DNA from: Selenihalanaerobacter shriftii
Lineage (GTDB): Bacteria; Bacillota; Halanaerobiia; Halobacteroidales; Acetohalobiaceae
Assembly (NCBI RefSeq): GCF_900167185.1
Contig: NZ_FUWM01000014.1
Span: forward strand, 20,672 to 84,671
DNA length: 64,000 nt
Reading direction: 5' to 3'
Position numbers and translations under genes: made by a program. The notes beneath the pieces are model-generated. The model was not told where the DNA came from. It did not search any database and saw nothing but the letters and a program-made list of their open reading frames with translations. Of this stretch, positions 46,240 through 54,127 are shown in pieces; the stretch's first letter is position 1; every line of letters begins with the position of its first letter.

Positions 46240-46920
46240 ATGATAAATAAGGTTAAGAGTTATTCATTAGTGATTATATCTTTATTAATTATAATAGTTT
46301 TAACTAGTTGTGGAAGAAATGTAGCTCCTAAGCAGACTAATTTACCAGAAGAAGATTTACGTAGTTATTTCCCAGTAAATAAAGGAATGACATTTAAATT
46401 TAATGGTGAAGGTAATGAATTTGCATCTTTTATTAGGGAAGTGAAATTTACAGATGATAATTTAGTACAGGTTCATGATGATAATGGAGGGACAACTGTA
46501 GCATCGGTCTATGAAGTGAACAAAGATAAGGTTGTTCGGTTAATAAAGAAGGGCGGATTTCATGATGATCGTAATCTTATTTCTGAAATTAAGGATAAGC
46601 CTGAAGGTGAAGAAGTGATCTTAAAGAAACCACTTAAGGCAGGGACTTCTTGGGATACAGCAGGGCGCAAACGAGAAATCGTAGAAGTTAATCAAACCTT
46701 AACAGTGCCAGCGGGGAAATTTTATGATGTAATTCAAGTTAAAGTTACTACTAATAAGAATGGTAAATCATTTAAAAATTATGAGTATTATTCTAAAAAT
46801 ATAGGATTAATTATGCGTAAGAGTAAGAGTGAGGAATATGAAGTTGTTTCTAAATTAGCTTCATTTACCAAAAATATTACTCAAGCTAACAATCAAATTG
46901 ATAATAGCCAATCAAATTAA
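46240..46920 (+). CDS. Lipoprotein of unknown function
   Basis: A 226-residue predicted lipoprotein. ATG 46240 is chosen because AAGGAGGA lies 6-12 bases before it; the frame is open further upstream without a ribosome-binding site. The N terminus has a positively charged start, a hydrophobic stretch and a lipobox LTSC with Cys24, so it would be anchored on the outer face of the cytoplasmic membrane. The mature part has beta-rich segments with YFPVNKGMTFKFNGEG and SWDTAGRKREIVEVNQTLTV. I recognise no named domain. Confidence 0.8.
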   Translation: MINKVKSYSLVIISLLIIIVLTSCGRNVAPKQTNLPEEDLRSYFPVNKGMTFKFNGEGNEFASFIREVKFTDDNLVQVHDDNGGTTVASVYEVNKDKVVRLIKKGGFHDDRNLISEIKDKPEGEEVILKKPLKAGTSWDTAGRKREIVEVNQTLTVPAGKFYDVIQVKVTTNKNGKSFKNYEYYSKNIGLIMRKSKSEEYEVVSKLASFTKNITQANNQIDNSQSN

Positions 46921-47024
46921 GCAACTTTTCAAGCTAATTTGAAAGATGCAGGAGTGTATATATGGGGATAAACTAATCGCTTCAGGACTAGTAATAAAAG
47001 ATGAGACTATCTTTTTAGGTAGTT

Positions 47025-47210
47025 CTAATGGAAGTTGTTATTAACTTTCATTACTAATATAATTGAAAACACTATAAATGTGAGAATACCAGAAGTTAAG
47101 CCGAATCCCAAATCTTTAGCAACTAAAGACATGACTATAAATATACCTATCGCAACGATGATTGAAGTAATCATACATTCAAATAATAATGATTTACTTA
47201 TCTTTTTCAT
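47025..47210 (-). CDS. Small membrane protein with two hydrophobic helices
   Basis: A 61-residue protein with two membrane helices (about residues 10-30 and 37-55) and a basic N terminus (MKKISKSLL). The start at 47210 is chosen because AAGGTGG lies 9 bases upstream on the minus strand; the frame extends 17 codons further without such a site. A TATAAT on the minus strand, centred near 47237, could be its -10. The opposite strand also has an open frame here, but it lacks a ribosome-binding site. The function is unknown. Confidence 0.6.
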   Translation of the reverse strand: MKKISKSLLFECMITSIIVAIGIFIVMSLVAKDLGFGLTSGILTFIVFSIILVMKVNNNFH

Positions 47211-47448
47211 AAATTTTAACCACCTTATATTTAAATTATAGTCATTCAATTTTCTATGCAATTCAATTGTATCATTATGGCAGATAATAAGATATAAAAT
47301 ATTTTAGCTCTTTCTATAATATCTTTAGCAATATGTTGATAAATTATAAGGACAAGTAGTTAAAAAATTAAAAAAATGGAATTTACTAGCGGTTTATTAT
47401 TTTTTATAATATCATAATGGCTGAAATTAGGAAGGAATGAAAAGGTAG

Positions 47449-47772
47449 ATGAAGAATGAACAAGGTTTAGCAAAATTTTTAAAAGTATTAGCTGATGAGA
47501 TTAGATTACAAATAATTAAACTTTTATCTCATGGTGAGTTATGTGTTTGTGAACTACAAGAAGAATTAGATATGTCACAGCCTAGAATTTCACATCATTT
47601 GAGAATATTAAAAAAGAATGAGTTAGTAAATACTGATCGTGATGGCAAGTGGATTTATTATTCATTAAATCAAAATCTATTTGAATTGCTAGAAATAACA
47701 ACAGAAGAGTTATTAGGATTACAAAAGAATCTTTCACAGGCTACACCTAGTGAAAGATGCAGGAAAAATTAA
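47449..47772 (+). CDS. ArsR/SmtB-family metal-sensing regulator
   Basis: A 107-residue winged-helix repressor. The metal-binding helix segment ELCVCEL (Cys32, Cys34) matches the ArsR CxC site, and the recognition helix is MSQPRISHHLRILKKNEL. Such proteins leave DNA on binding arsenite or soft metals. It precedes a group of secreted and small membrane proteins rich in Met, His and Cys, which it may control; this is inference. A TATAAT at 47405-47410 with a poor -35 is a possible promoter. The ribosome-binding site is weak (GGAAGGAATG). Confidence 0.9.
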   Translation: MKNEQGLAKFLKVLADEIRLQIIKLLSHGELCVCELQEELDMSQPRISHHLRILKKNELVNTDRDGKWIYYSLNQNLFELLEITTEELLGLQKNLSQATPSERCRKN

Positions 47773-47833
47773 AGATTTTATAATTCAAGTAACTATAGAA
47801 AAAAATATTATAACATGGTTAAATCATATATAT

Positions 47834-47905
47834 AGCCTTATGACAGAATTGGTGATATTGCCTTGCATGAGCTCGTGAGCTATTGGGAATATCACCGCAT
47901 AAGGT
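47834..47905. other. Conserved-looking structured RNA or DNA element
   Basis: In the 471-base gap after the ArsR gene, nested inverted repeats occur: CCTTATG (47836-47842) with CATAAGG (47898-47904), inside it GGTGATATT (47851-47859) with AATATCACC (47888-47896), and inside that AGCTCGTGAGCT, which can fold on itself. The 5' side has an 8-base bulge and the 3' side 1 base. No T tract follows. I could not match it to a known riboswitch class. It could be the 3' end of the ArsR transcript, a small RNA, or a dyad bound by a regulator. Confidence 0.45.
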
Positions 47906-48005
47906 CTCCTTTGATATAGTTAAAGAGATGAAATAGTGAATATTAATAACTAGGTTTAGAGGAATTGATTTTTTCTAGTCTTTCATTTGATTACTGAATT
48001 AACTA

Positions 48006-48034
48006 TTGACAAACTCCTATTTTTTATTTATAAT
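48006..48034 (+). promoter_or_regulatory. Consensus sigma-A promoter for the beta-propeller gene
   Basis: TTGACA (48006-48011), a 17-base spacer and TATAAT (48029-48034) form a perfect consensus promoter. The start codon is 210 bases downstream, so the transcript has a long leader. Confidence 0.85.
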
Positions 48035-48037
48035 AAA

Positions 48038-48056
48038 ACCAAGTAAACATATAAGA
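48038..48056 (+). promoter_or_regulatory. Weak third copy of the cysK/sulfur-carrier operator
   Basis: ACCAAGTAAACATATAAGA matches 14 of 19 positions of the operator seen at 55123-55141 (reverse complement), and 10 of its first 11. It lies 4 bases after the -10 of the promoter at 48006-48034, a good place for repression. The match is partial and could be chance. Confidence 0.35.
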
Positions 48057-48113
48057 ATTAAGATGTTTATTTTTAATTGATAAATATTATAAGAGTTGCA
48101 TTCAAAAATTTTA

Positions 48114-48209
48114 CCATCAATATACCCTACCCTGGTATGTAGATGGCAAGAAATTATTATTATCTAAACTTCATCCGCTATATTTTTCATACTTATGCGA
48201 TATTTTTTT
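48114..48209 (+). promoter_or_regulatory. Leader hairpins in the 5' untranslated region
   Basis: The leader of the beta-propeller gene contains a stem CCATC/GATGG (48114-48118 with 48142-48146) enclosing ATACC/GGTAT (48122-48126 with 48134-48138). Further down, ATCCGCT and ATGCGAT can pair imperfectly, directly followed by seven T residues ending at 48209. The arrangement is reminiscent of an attenuator, but the second stem is weak. Confidence 0.35.
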
Positions 48210-48243
48210 ATTAAATTACATATACCATAGGGAGGTACAGTAA

Positions 48244-49275
48244 ATGAATAGAATTATTAAAAGTTCATTGATCATTTTAGCTTTAGGCTTAGTTTTATCA
48301 GTTGTTTTATATCCTGAAATAGTAGAGGCCAAAGAATTGAAACCTAAAGATTTAGTTGCAACTAATAATCAGGCTAAAACCTATGCTTATATTGCTAATG
48401 CATATAGTGGAACTGTATCAGTAATTGATACTGATCGACATAAGGTTATAAATACTATTAAAGTGGCTAAGCAAGTTTCTCATGGTATTGCAGTTGATTC
48501 TCTTCATCAGCAACTTTATATAGGTGATTATAAAGATGGGAACCTTTATGTTTTTTCACTACCAGAAGAAAAATTAATTAAGAAATTAGTGGTTGATAGC
48601 CCAGTTCATGGAGTAGACATCAGTCCAGATAATAAATATCTTTATTTAGCTGGTGGAAGTAAGGGAAGCAGTGGTAATGTATTAGTAATTGATACGAAGA
48701 CTAATGAGATAGTAAATAAGATTATAACTAATGGAGCAGGACATATTAATTTCAGTTCTGATGGTAAATATGCATACGTAAGTAATGTAGATAAGGATTT
48801 AATTAGTGTTATTGATACAAATAAACAGAAGTTATTGACTAAAGTAGATGTTGGAGGTGGTCCTAACGAAGCTATTTCTTCGCCTAATGGTAATTACTTC
48901 TATACTGCTAATGTTATTGATGGTAGTATTTCAGTAGTTAATACAAAGAATTGGAAAACGAGACTGACTAAATTTATTGAGAGAGGAACTCATGGAATTA
49001 TTACTTCTTCTGGCGGAAAATATATTTGGACTGCTAATAGGGGCAACACTATTTCGATTGTTAACACTAAAGATTATCAAGAAGTTAAAACTTTAACTAT
49101 TAAAGGAAGGGCAAACCATATTGCTATAGACTCAACTGGTAGTTTTGTTTATGTAACCGATGTTATGGATAATGAAGTAATAGTTTTTGATGCTAAATCT
49201 TTTGAGAAAATAACTGATTTTAAGGTTGGAAATGAACCCCATGAAATTTCCTTTGCAACTTTAAGTAATAGCTGA
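48244..49275 (+). CDS. Secreted YVTN-type beta-propeller protein
   Basis: A 343-residue protein with an N-terminal signal peptide (MNRIIKSSLIILALGLVLS, predicted cleavage near VEAKE) and a propeller of about seven YVTN/cytochrome-D1-like repeats, for example YAYIANAYSGTVSVIDTD, YLYLAGGSKGSSGNVLVIDT, YAYVSNVDKDLISVIDT and FVYVTDVMDNEVIVFD. It would be outside the cytoplasmic membrane. Such propellers bind partners or metal cofactors; no haem-binding CxxCH is present. GGAGG precedes ATG 48244. The promoter, long leader and neighbouring metal-related genes suggest regulated expression. Confidence 0.88.
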   Translation: MNRIIKSSLIILALGLVLSVVLYPEIVEAKELKPKDLVATNNQAKTYAYIANAYSGTVSVIDTDRHKVINTIKVAKQVSHGIAVDSLHQQLYIGDYKDGNLYVFSLPEEKLIKKLVVDSPVHGVDISPDNKYLYLAGGSKGSSGNVLVIDTKTNEIVNKIITNGAGHINFSSDGKYAYVSNVDKDLISVIDTNKQKLLTKVDVGGGPNEAISSPNGNYFYTANVIDGSISVVNTKNWKTRLTKFIERGTHGIITSSGGKYIWTANRGNTISIVNTKDYQEVKTLTIKGRANHIAIDSTGSFVYVTDVMDNEVIVFDAKSFEKITDFKVGNEPHEISFATLSNS

Positions 49276-49298
49276 ATTTAAAGCTTTGCCCCCTCATA

Positions 49299-49342
49299 TA
49301 GAATACTGGTTAATTTTTAAATAAAAATTAACCAGTATTCTA
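49299..49342. repeat. Perfect 20-bp inverted repeat
   Basis: TAGAATACTGGTTAATTTTT (49299-49318) and its exact complement (49323-49342) are separated by AAAT. It lies 24 bases after the beta-propeller stop codon. No T tract follows the stem itself, although the stem's own T and A runs could let it end transcription from either side. The remainder of the 258-base gap shows no gene. Confidence 0.7.
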
Positions 49343-49533
49343 CCCTATTTCATTAGTGGGGTTAACTTAGTATATAGTTACAAACCAATAAATGGTAATT
49401 AAAGCACATCCTATTACCCCCAATGAGGCTTGGAAGGAGGTTACATAATGAGTTAAATTTATCAAGGATTCATAATCATTCCTATGATCTATTTTTCGTT
49501 AAATACATTATATAATAACGGAGGTATGGTAAA

Positions 49534-50037
49534 ATGAAAAAGAAAAATGTAATATTCATTTTAGTTTTAGGATTAGTAATGTCAATTTTCATATATCCTA
49601 AAGTAGCAAATGCAAAGAAGTTGGAAGTTGAGGATATGATTAGGAAGAATGCAGCAAATGGTGTTATGTTTGATGTAGCATTAGCGAATCCACTTTTAGA
49701 AAAGTCTACTGATAAAATAATATTTAAGGCATGGTTAACTACTCACAGTGGTAATTTATTAGATGAGATTAATTCAGGTAAATTAGTAATTAAGATTAAT
49801 AATGGTAAAGAAGAACAAAAAGTAATTAGGGACAATATTGAATGGAGATGGGACCGTAAATCTAGTCATCATCCAAAAGCATACATAATGCTTAAAAAAA
49901 TGGATGATAAAGGTCATAGTTTAATAACAGATGCCACCGAGTCTATACAATTAATAATTAAAAATGTTAGGAATGTACCAACTAGAAAGTTTACTTGGGA
50001 TGATAAGGTAGCTCTTCAAAGTTTAATTGTAGATTAA
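49534..50037 (+). CDS. Secreted protein of unknown function
   Basis: A 167-residue predicted secreted protein. The signal peptide (MKKKNVIFILVLGLVMSIFI, cleavage near VANAKK) is followed by KLEVEDMIRKNA, which parallels KELKPKDLVATN at the same place in the upstream beta-propeller protein, suggesting shared ancestry of the leader region. The mature part is predicted beta-rich with FKAWLTTHSGNLLDE and WRWDRKSSHHPKAYIML. Two adjacent His and several Met/His residues may bind metal. I recognise no named domain. CGGAGG precedes ATG 49534. Confidence 0.7.
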   Translation: MKKKNVIFILVLGLVMSIFIYPKVANAKKLEVEDMIRKNAANGVMFDVALANPLLEKSTDKIIFKAWLTTHSGNLLDEINSGKLVIKINNGKEEQKVIRDNIEWRWDRKSSHHPKAYIMLKKMDDKGHSLITDATESIQLIIKNVRNVPTRKFTWDDKVALQSLIVD

Positions 50038-50073
50038 GTTAACTTAATTTTGGAGAAAGGAGGTGATCAATTT

Positions 50074-50349
50074 ATGAAATCTAAAGTATTAATTGTTACA
50101 TTGATCTTAGGGTTAATGATATTAGGTAGTAGTGCTGTCTTTGCTCATGAAGCTGATCAACAACAGAGCATGCATAATGGAAATGGTATGGGAATGATGG
50201 GCCAAGGTAGTGAAGGAGATAACAATGTGATGAATATGCATCAAATGATGAAGCAGTGTATGAAGATGATGCAACAAATGAATGGGCAACAAGGAGAAGA
50301 TATGCACAAGATTGATCCTGAAAAAATGATGAAAAAGACTAAAGAATAA
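50074..50349 (+). CDS. Small secreted Met/His-rich protein
   Basis: A 91-residue protein with a signal peptide (MKSKVLIVTLILGLMILGSS, cleavage near VFAHE) and a mature part full of Met, His and Gln (MHNGNGMGMMGQ, then MHQMMKQCMKMMQQMNG). A perfect AAAGGAGGTGATC precedes ATG 50074; the frame upstream lacks such a site. Met/His-rich periplasmic peptides typically bind Cu(I) or Ag(I). Thirty-six bases separate it from the preceding secreted protein, so they may be co-transcribed. Confidence 0.7.
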   Translation: MKSKVLIVTLILGLMILGSSAVFAHEADQQQSMHNGNGMGMMGQGSEGDNNVMNMHQMMKQCMKMMQQMNGQQGEDMHKIDPEKMMKKTKE

Positions 50350-50381
50350 ACAGTTTAAGTAAATAACTCCCTCATTATATA

Positions 50382-50418
50382 GAGTTAGTATCTAATTTAT
50401 GAAGGTGCTAACTCTTTT
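50382..50418 (+). terminator. Probable Rho-independent terminator
   Basis: GAGTTAGTA (50382-50390) pairs with TGCTAACTC (50406-50414), one G-T pair, around a 15-base loop, followed by TTTT. Confidence 0.55.
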
Positions 50419-50518
50419 ACTATAGAATTTATATTTTTCTATAATTAATTGATATTTAGAATAATAAGAAATATGCCCAGACAGAATAAATAAATTTAAT
50501 AAAGAAAGGGTGAAGAAA

Positions 50519-50707
50519 GTGGATTTAGGTAATATAGCTTCATATATAATTTTTATTGGTATTTTTTATTTAATGATGAAAAAAGGTGGTTGTTGTGGTG
50601 GACATGGAGGTCATCAAGAGCAAGATTCATCTCAAAGTAGCTGTTGTAGTGAAGATGAATCTTCTTCTAATAAAGAGGAGGTCAAAGTAAATGATAATAT
50701 AAAATAG
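50519..50707 (+). CDS. Small membrane protein with Cys/His-rich tail
   Basis: A 62-residue protein with one N-terminal membrane helix (IASYIIFIGIFYLMM) and a tail with KKGGCCGGHGGH and SSCCSED. The cysteine and histidine clusters suggest metal binding. GTG 50519 is preferred because AAAGGG lies 8 bases upstream; GTG 50510 has no spacing. It is the first of four closely spaced small genes. Confidence 0.6.
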   Translation: MDLGNIASYIIFIGIFYLMMKKGGCCGGHGGHQEQDSSQSSCCSEDESSSNKEEVKVNDNIK

Positions 50708-50717
50708 GAGGATTTAA

Positions 50718-50864
50718 ATGTCAAAGTTAATTTTTAAAATAGGAAACTTTTCTATACATTTTATCGATGAGAGTAAAATTAATAGTAGAAATAAGTTAAT
50801 AGGTAATGTGGCAGCTTTAGTGCTGATAATTTTATCTCTTATAATATATTATAAGATTTATTAG
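50718..50864 (+). CDS. 48-residue membrane protein
   Basis: A 48-residue protein, MSKLIFKIGNFSIHFIDESK followed by a single hydrophobic helix (GNVAALVLIILSLIIYYKIY). TAGGAGG precedes ATG 50718 at good spacing and the gene starts 10 bases after the upstream stop, so it is probably a real co-transcribed gene despite its size. The function is unknown. Confidence 0.6.
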   Translation: MSKLIFKIGNFSIHFIDESKINSRNKLIGNVAALVLIILSLIIYYKIY

Positions 50865-50908
50865 AAGGCTCTATTAGAGAAAATATAATTTGAGAAGGTG
50901 AATATATT

Positions 50909-51133
50909 ATGTCAAAAAAGAAAAATAGCAACCATAATAGTCATATATTAATGATGTTAATTTGTTGTCTAGCAATGTTTGCTGCTGTATGGATTTTCTT
51001 TAAAGATTCAAATATTGATAATATTTGGTTATTGTTTTTGATATGTCCTTTAATGCACATCTTTATGATGAGAGGCCACCATAATCACAATGAAAACAAA
51101 GGTGAAGATGAAGAAAAACAAAATTCCCATTAA
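50909..51133 (+). CDS. DUF2933-like small membrane protein
   Basis: A 74-residue protein with two membrane helices (ILMMLICCLAMFAAVWIFF and IWLLFLICPLMHIFMM) and a His-rich tail (RGHHNHNENKGED). The LLxLLxCPLMHxFMMRG-H pattern matches DUF2933 proteins, which occur near copper and other heavy-metal genes. GAGAAGGTG precedes ATG 50909. Confidence 0.75.
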   Translation: MSKKKNSNHNSHILMMLICCLAMFAAVWIFFKDSNIDNIWLLFLICPLMHIFMMRGHHNHNENKGEDEEKQNSH

Positions 51134-51297
51134 ACTAAACAGATTTATCTAGAATATATTGGGTTAATAAAAGCAATAGATATACTTGCGTGGCTTATGT
51201 AAAGGGAGATGGTCTGTGAAAAGGAGATTTATGCAATGTTAATTTTAACTTGATTTTTATAGTTGATTCGTCAATGATATTAATTGGAGGTAATATG

Positions 51298-51942
51298 ATG
51301 AATTATGGTTATGGGCTTTGGATTATGGTTATAGTTAATATAGTTTGGATATTATTATTTGTTGTTAGCTTTATTAAACCCAAGAAGAAACGAGAATGGC
51401 GGTCAATGGGAGTTGTGAGTGCATTTTTTGTAGCACTTTTTACTGAAATGTATGGATTCCCTTTAACTATATATTTTTTGACTTCAGTGTTAGGGTATAA
51501 ACTACCAGTATTAAATCCTTATTCTCATGAAAATGGACACTTACTTGCTAGTTTTGGATTAGGAGTAGATAAAGCATTAGTCATTTGTCAAATTGGTAGT
51601 CTTCTTTTTGGAATAGGAATGATTATTATTGGTATTGGTTGGTGGCAAATACATCGAAGTAAGGGAGGATTAGTAACTAGCGGAATTTATAAATATATTC
51701 GGCACCCACAATATTTAGGAATCTTTTTATTAACAATCGGGATGATGATTCAGTGGCCTACTATTTCTACATTAGTAATGTGGCCAATCTTAATGCGTTC
51801 ATATTATAAACTTGCCAAGAGAGAAGAAAAAGAGGTTTTAAATGAGTTTGGAGAAGAGTATGTAGAATATATCAAAGAAACTCCTGCTTTCTTTCCATTT
51901 GAGTGGAATAGAAGAGAAATAAATAGGTCTAATATGCTTTAA
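51298..51942 (+). CDS. ICMT-like methyltransferase-family membrane protein
   Basis: A protein of about 214 residues with five to six membrane helices and the signature of the isoprenylcysteine carboxyl methyltransferase/PEMT superfamily: GGLVTSGIYKYIRHPQYLGI, then REEKEVLNEFGEEYVEY. The RHPQYLG motif binds SAM in this superfamily. In bacteria such proteins often lie next to DUF2933 and metal-resistance genes, as here, and the substrate is unknown. ATG 51298 is favoured over ATG 51295 by spacing from TTGGAGG at 51284-51290. Confidence 0.85.
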   Translation: MNYGYGLWIMVIVNIVWILLFVVSFIKPKKKREWRSMGVVSAFFVALFTEMYGFPLTIYFLTSVLGYKLPVLNPYSHENGHLLASFGLGVDKALVICQIGSLLFGIGMIIIGIGWWQIHRSKGGLVTSGIYKYIRHPQYLGIFLLTIGMMIQWPTISTLVMWPILMRSYYKLAKREEKEVLNEFGEEYVEYIKETPAFFPFEWNRREINRSNML

Positions 51943-52214
51943 TTTTAATAAGTATAATAGGATAATGATTTACAACACATATTAAAATTATTATAACAAA
52001 TATATATAATTGAAGAGTATTGGATTGTAATATAATAAAGAGTAAATTTAATATCAGTTTTTGAAGCAAGTGATCAAGTGATGTTGAATAAAATATCAGT
52101 TAATATGGAATGATTAATTATACTATTAAAGATAATGAACCAGATAACATACTAAATGTAAATGGAATAATATGTGCAGTTTGGTATCATGATGAGGAAA
52201 AGGAGGAATGATGT

Positions 52215-52475
52215 ATGATGGGCTGGTTTCGACGAGGATGGGGAATGGGTGGATATGGTATGCATAGTTTTGGAGGTGGTATTATGATGATTATATTTTG
52301 GGTTCTTATTATTATAGGTGTTGCTTATTTAATAAAAAATAGTAATAACAACAGCAATGATAATAATTACAATCACAGACAGGAAGATAGTGCGATTAAT
52401 ATAGCTAGAAGAAGATATGCTAAAGGTGAAATTAATAAAGAAGAACTAAATGAAATTTTAGATAATCTCAAATAA
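52215..52475 (+). CDS. SHOCT-domain small membrane protein
   Basis: An 86-residue protein with a Gly/Met/Trp-rich N terminus (MMGWFRRGWGMGGYGMHSF), one membrane helix (IMMIIFWVLIIIGVAYLI) and a C-terminal SHOCT motif (NIARRRYAKGEINKEELNEI). SHOCT domains are short oligomerisation segments. Such proteins recur in bacterial heavy-metal gene clusters. AGGAGG at 52201-52206 fits ATG 52215. Confidence 0.85.
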   Translation: MMGWFRRGWGMGGYGMHSFGGGIMMIIFWVLIIIGVAYLIKNSNNNSNDNNYNHRQEDSAINIARRRYAKGEINKEELNEILDNLK

Positions 52476-52605
52476 AAGTTTTAAGTTCTTATCATTACAG
52501 GTTATAGCAAATTATAAATTTCAATTACTATTGGTGCCGTTTTTGCAAGTGATATTTTTGGTAAGGATTTGATATTAAAATTCATGTTAAAAGGAGATGA
52601 ATATT

Positions 52606-52959
52606 ATGTATAAATGGGTTAATATTTTTAAAATTACTTTCTTTACACTTTTAGTTTTAGGTTTAATTAAACCTAAATTAGTTATGTGGGGAAAGACAAA
52701 GGATAGAATAAAAGTTTTACAGATATATGGTTTGGCATTATTATTTTTTATTACTATATCAGGTATATTAGCACAAGAATCGACAATGAATAATATGATA
52801 CTTAAAGCTCGACATGATGTTAAAAATAATAACTATAAACGAGCAGTAAGTTATTATGAAAAAGCAATTAAAAAATGGGATAATGATGACAGGTATTCAT
52901 TTACTAAGAAGGAGATTGAACAGGAATATATTAATGTTAAGAAAAAGTTACGTGAATAA
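52606..52959 (+). CDS. Membrane protein with TPR-like C-terminus
   Basis: A 117-residue protein with two membrane helices (about residues 7-23 and 43-57) and a soluble C-terminal tail, KARHDVKNNNYKRAVSYYEKAIKKWDND, resembling a single TPR-like helix pair. ATG 52606 is chosen because AAAAGGAG sits 9 bases upstream; ATG 52597 abuts that site. No named family is recognised. Confidence 0.65.
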   Translation: MYKWVNIFKITFFTLLVLGLIKPKLVMWGKTKDRIKVLQIYGLALLFFITISGILAQESTMNNMILKARHDVKNNNYKRAVSYYEKAIKKWDNDDRYSFTKKEIEQEYINVKKKLRE

Positions 52960-53194
52960 GTTAATAATTTAAGAGAAATTAATCAAATATTTACTTTGTG
53001 ATGAATATACTTATTAATTATTTATTCGTTATCTAGGATAATATAATTTTGAAATGTATTCTATAAGAATACAAAAGAACTTTAAAATGCAAGATAGAAT
53101 TAAGTATTGAGAAGTTTATATACCCTATCTTCAATTTATTGATATATGATCATCAAAATGTGCAGTTTAGCTTATGAAAAGAGAGGTGATATAT

Positions 53195-53959
53195 ATGACT
53201 TTAGGTGAAAAAATTAGAGAAACTCGTAAAAAAAGAGGATTAACGTTAAAGGAGTCGTCAAGAAAAATAGGAATTTCGTATTCATTTTTAAGTGCTATTG
53301 AGCGTAATATTAAAAGTCCTTCTTTAATTACTATTAAACAAATTTCTAAAGCCTTAAATATATCTATTATTCATTTATTTAATAATCAATCTGAAAAATT
53401 AAAGGTTGGAAATAAACTTAAGTTACTTAGGAAAAAACGTAATCTCTCAATTTCTAAACTCGCTAAATTAACTGATATTGATGAAGAGGAACTTATTAAA
53501 TTAGAGAATAATGAAATTCAATCAGATTTAAAAATGATTAAAAAGCTTACTGATGTTCTTAAGGTTAATATTGACTATTTTTTAACTAAGAATGTTGAGG
53601 AATTAAAAGTAGGACAAAGGATTAAAGAAGTAAGACAATATCGAGGAATGACTGTTACTAAGCTAGCTGAAAAATCTGGTTTATCTTCTGGTTTAATTAG
53701 TCAAATAGAAAATCAATATACTTTACCATCAGTATCTTCTTTAGAAAGTATATCTAAGGCATTAGGGAAGTCTATTCATTATTTTTTATTAGAACATAAG
53801 GGTATACAAGAATTGATGTCATTTTTAGCCCCAGAAGTGAGAGAAATGTTAGGAGACTTTAGAGTTCAAAGTATCTTAAAGGCAGTGAGTGACTTTGATA
53901 AAGAAGAGATGAAGAATACTTTAAATTATATTCAATTCTTAAAGCAAAATAGAGATTAA
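53195..53959 (+). CDS. Regulator with three tandem XRE domains
   Basis: A 254-residue protein with three HTH_3 (XRE/Cro-like) domains in tandem: about residues 2-58 (LGEKIRETRKKRGLTLKESS), 70-125 (VGNKLKLLRKKRNLSISKLA) and 138-195 (VGQRIKEVRQYRGMTVTKLA). A helical C-terminal tail of about 55 residues follows. The second domain is the most diverged in its recognition helix. No cupin or other ligand domain is present. ATG 53195 is chosen for its GAGGTGAT site. It precedes the sulfur-assimilation cluster by 168 bases and may control it; that is inference. Confidence 0.85.
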   Translation: MTLGEKIRETRKKRGLTLKESSRKIGISYSFLSAIERNIKSPSLITIKQISKALNISIIHLFNNQSEKLKVGNKLKLLRKKRNLSISKLAKLTDIDEEELIKLENNEIQSDLKMIKKLTDVLKVNIDYFLTKNVEELKVGQRIKEVRQYRGMTVTKLAEKSGLSSGLISQIENQYTLPSVSSLESISKALGKSIHYFLLEHKGIQELMSFLAPEVREMLGDFRVQSILKAVSDFDKEEMKNTLNYIQFLKQNRD

Positions 53960-54127
53960 GATTATTTTGTAAGTCAAATTGAAAAAAGGAAGAAAAAATT
54001 TGATGAAATGTTGATTTACATGTATAAGAATAGTTTATTGTTGATGAGGCTAAGATAACATAAGAGTTAAAGGTAATTAGATATTAGAATAAAAAAAGAA
54101 GTAAACTTATTAAAAAGGGTGATTAAT

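Noticed and set aside
47035..47241. Open frame on the + strand opposite the small membrane protein
   Set aside because: No ribosome-binding site, while the minus-strand frame has AAGGTGG at good spacing and two clear membrane helices.
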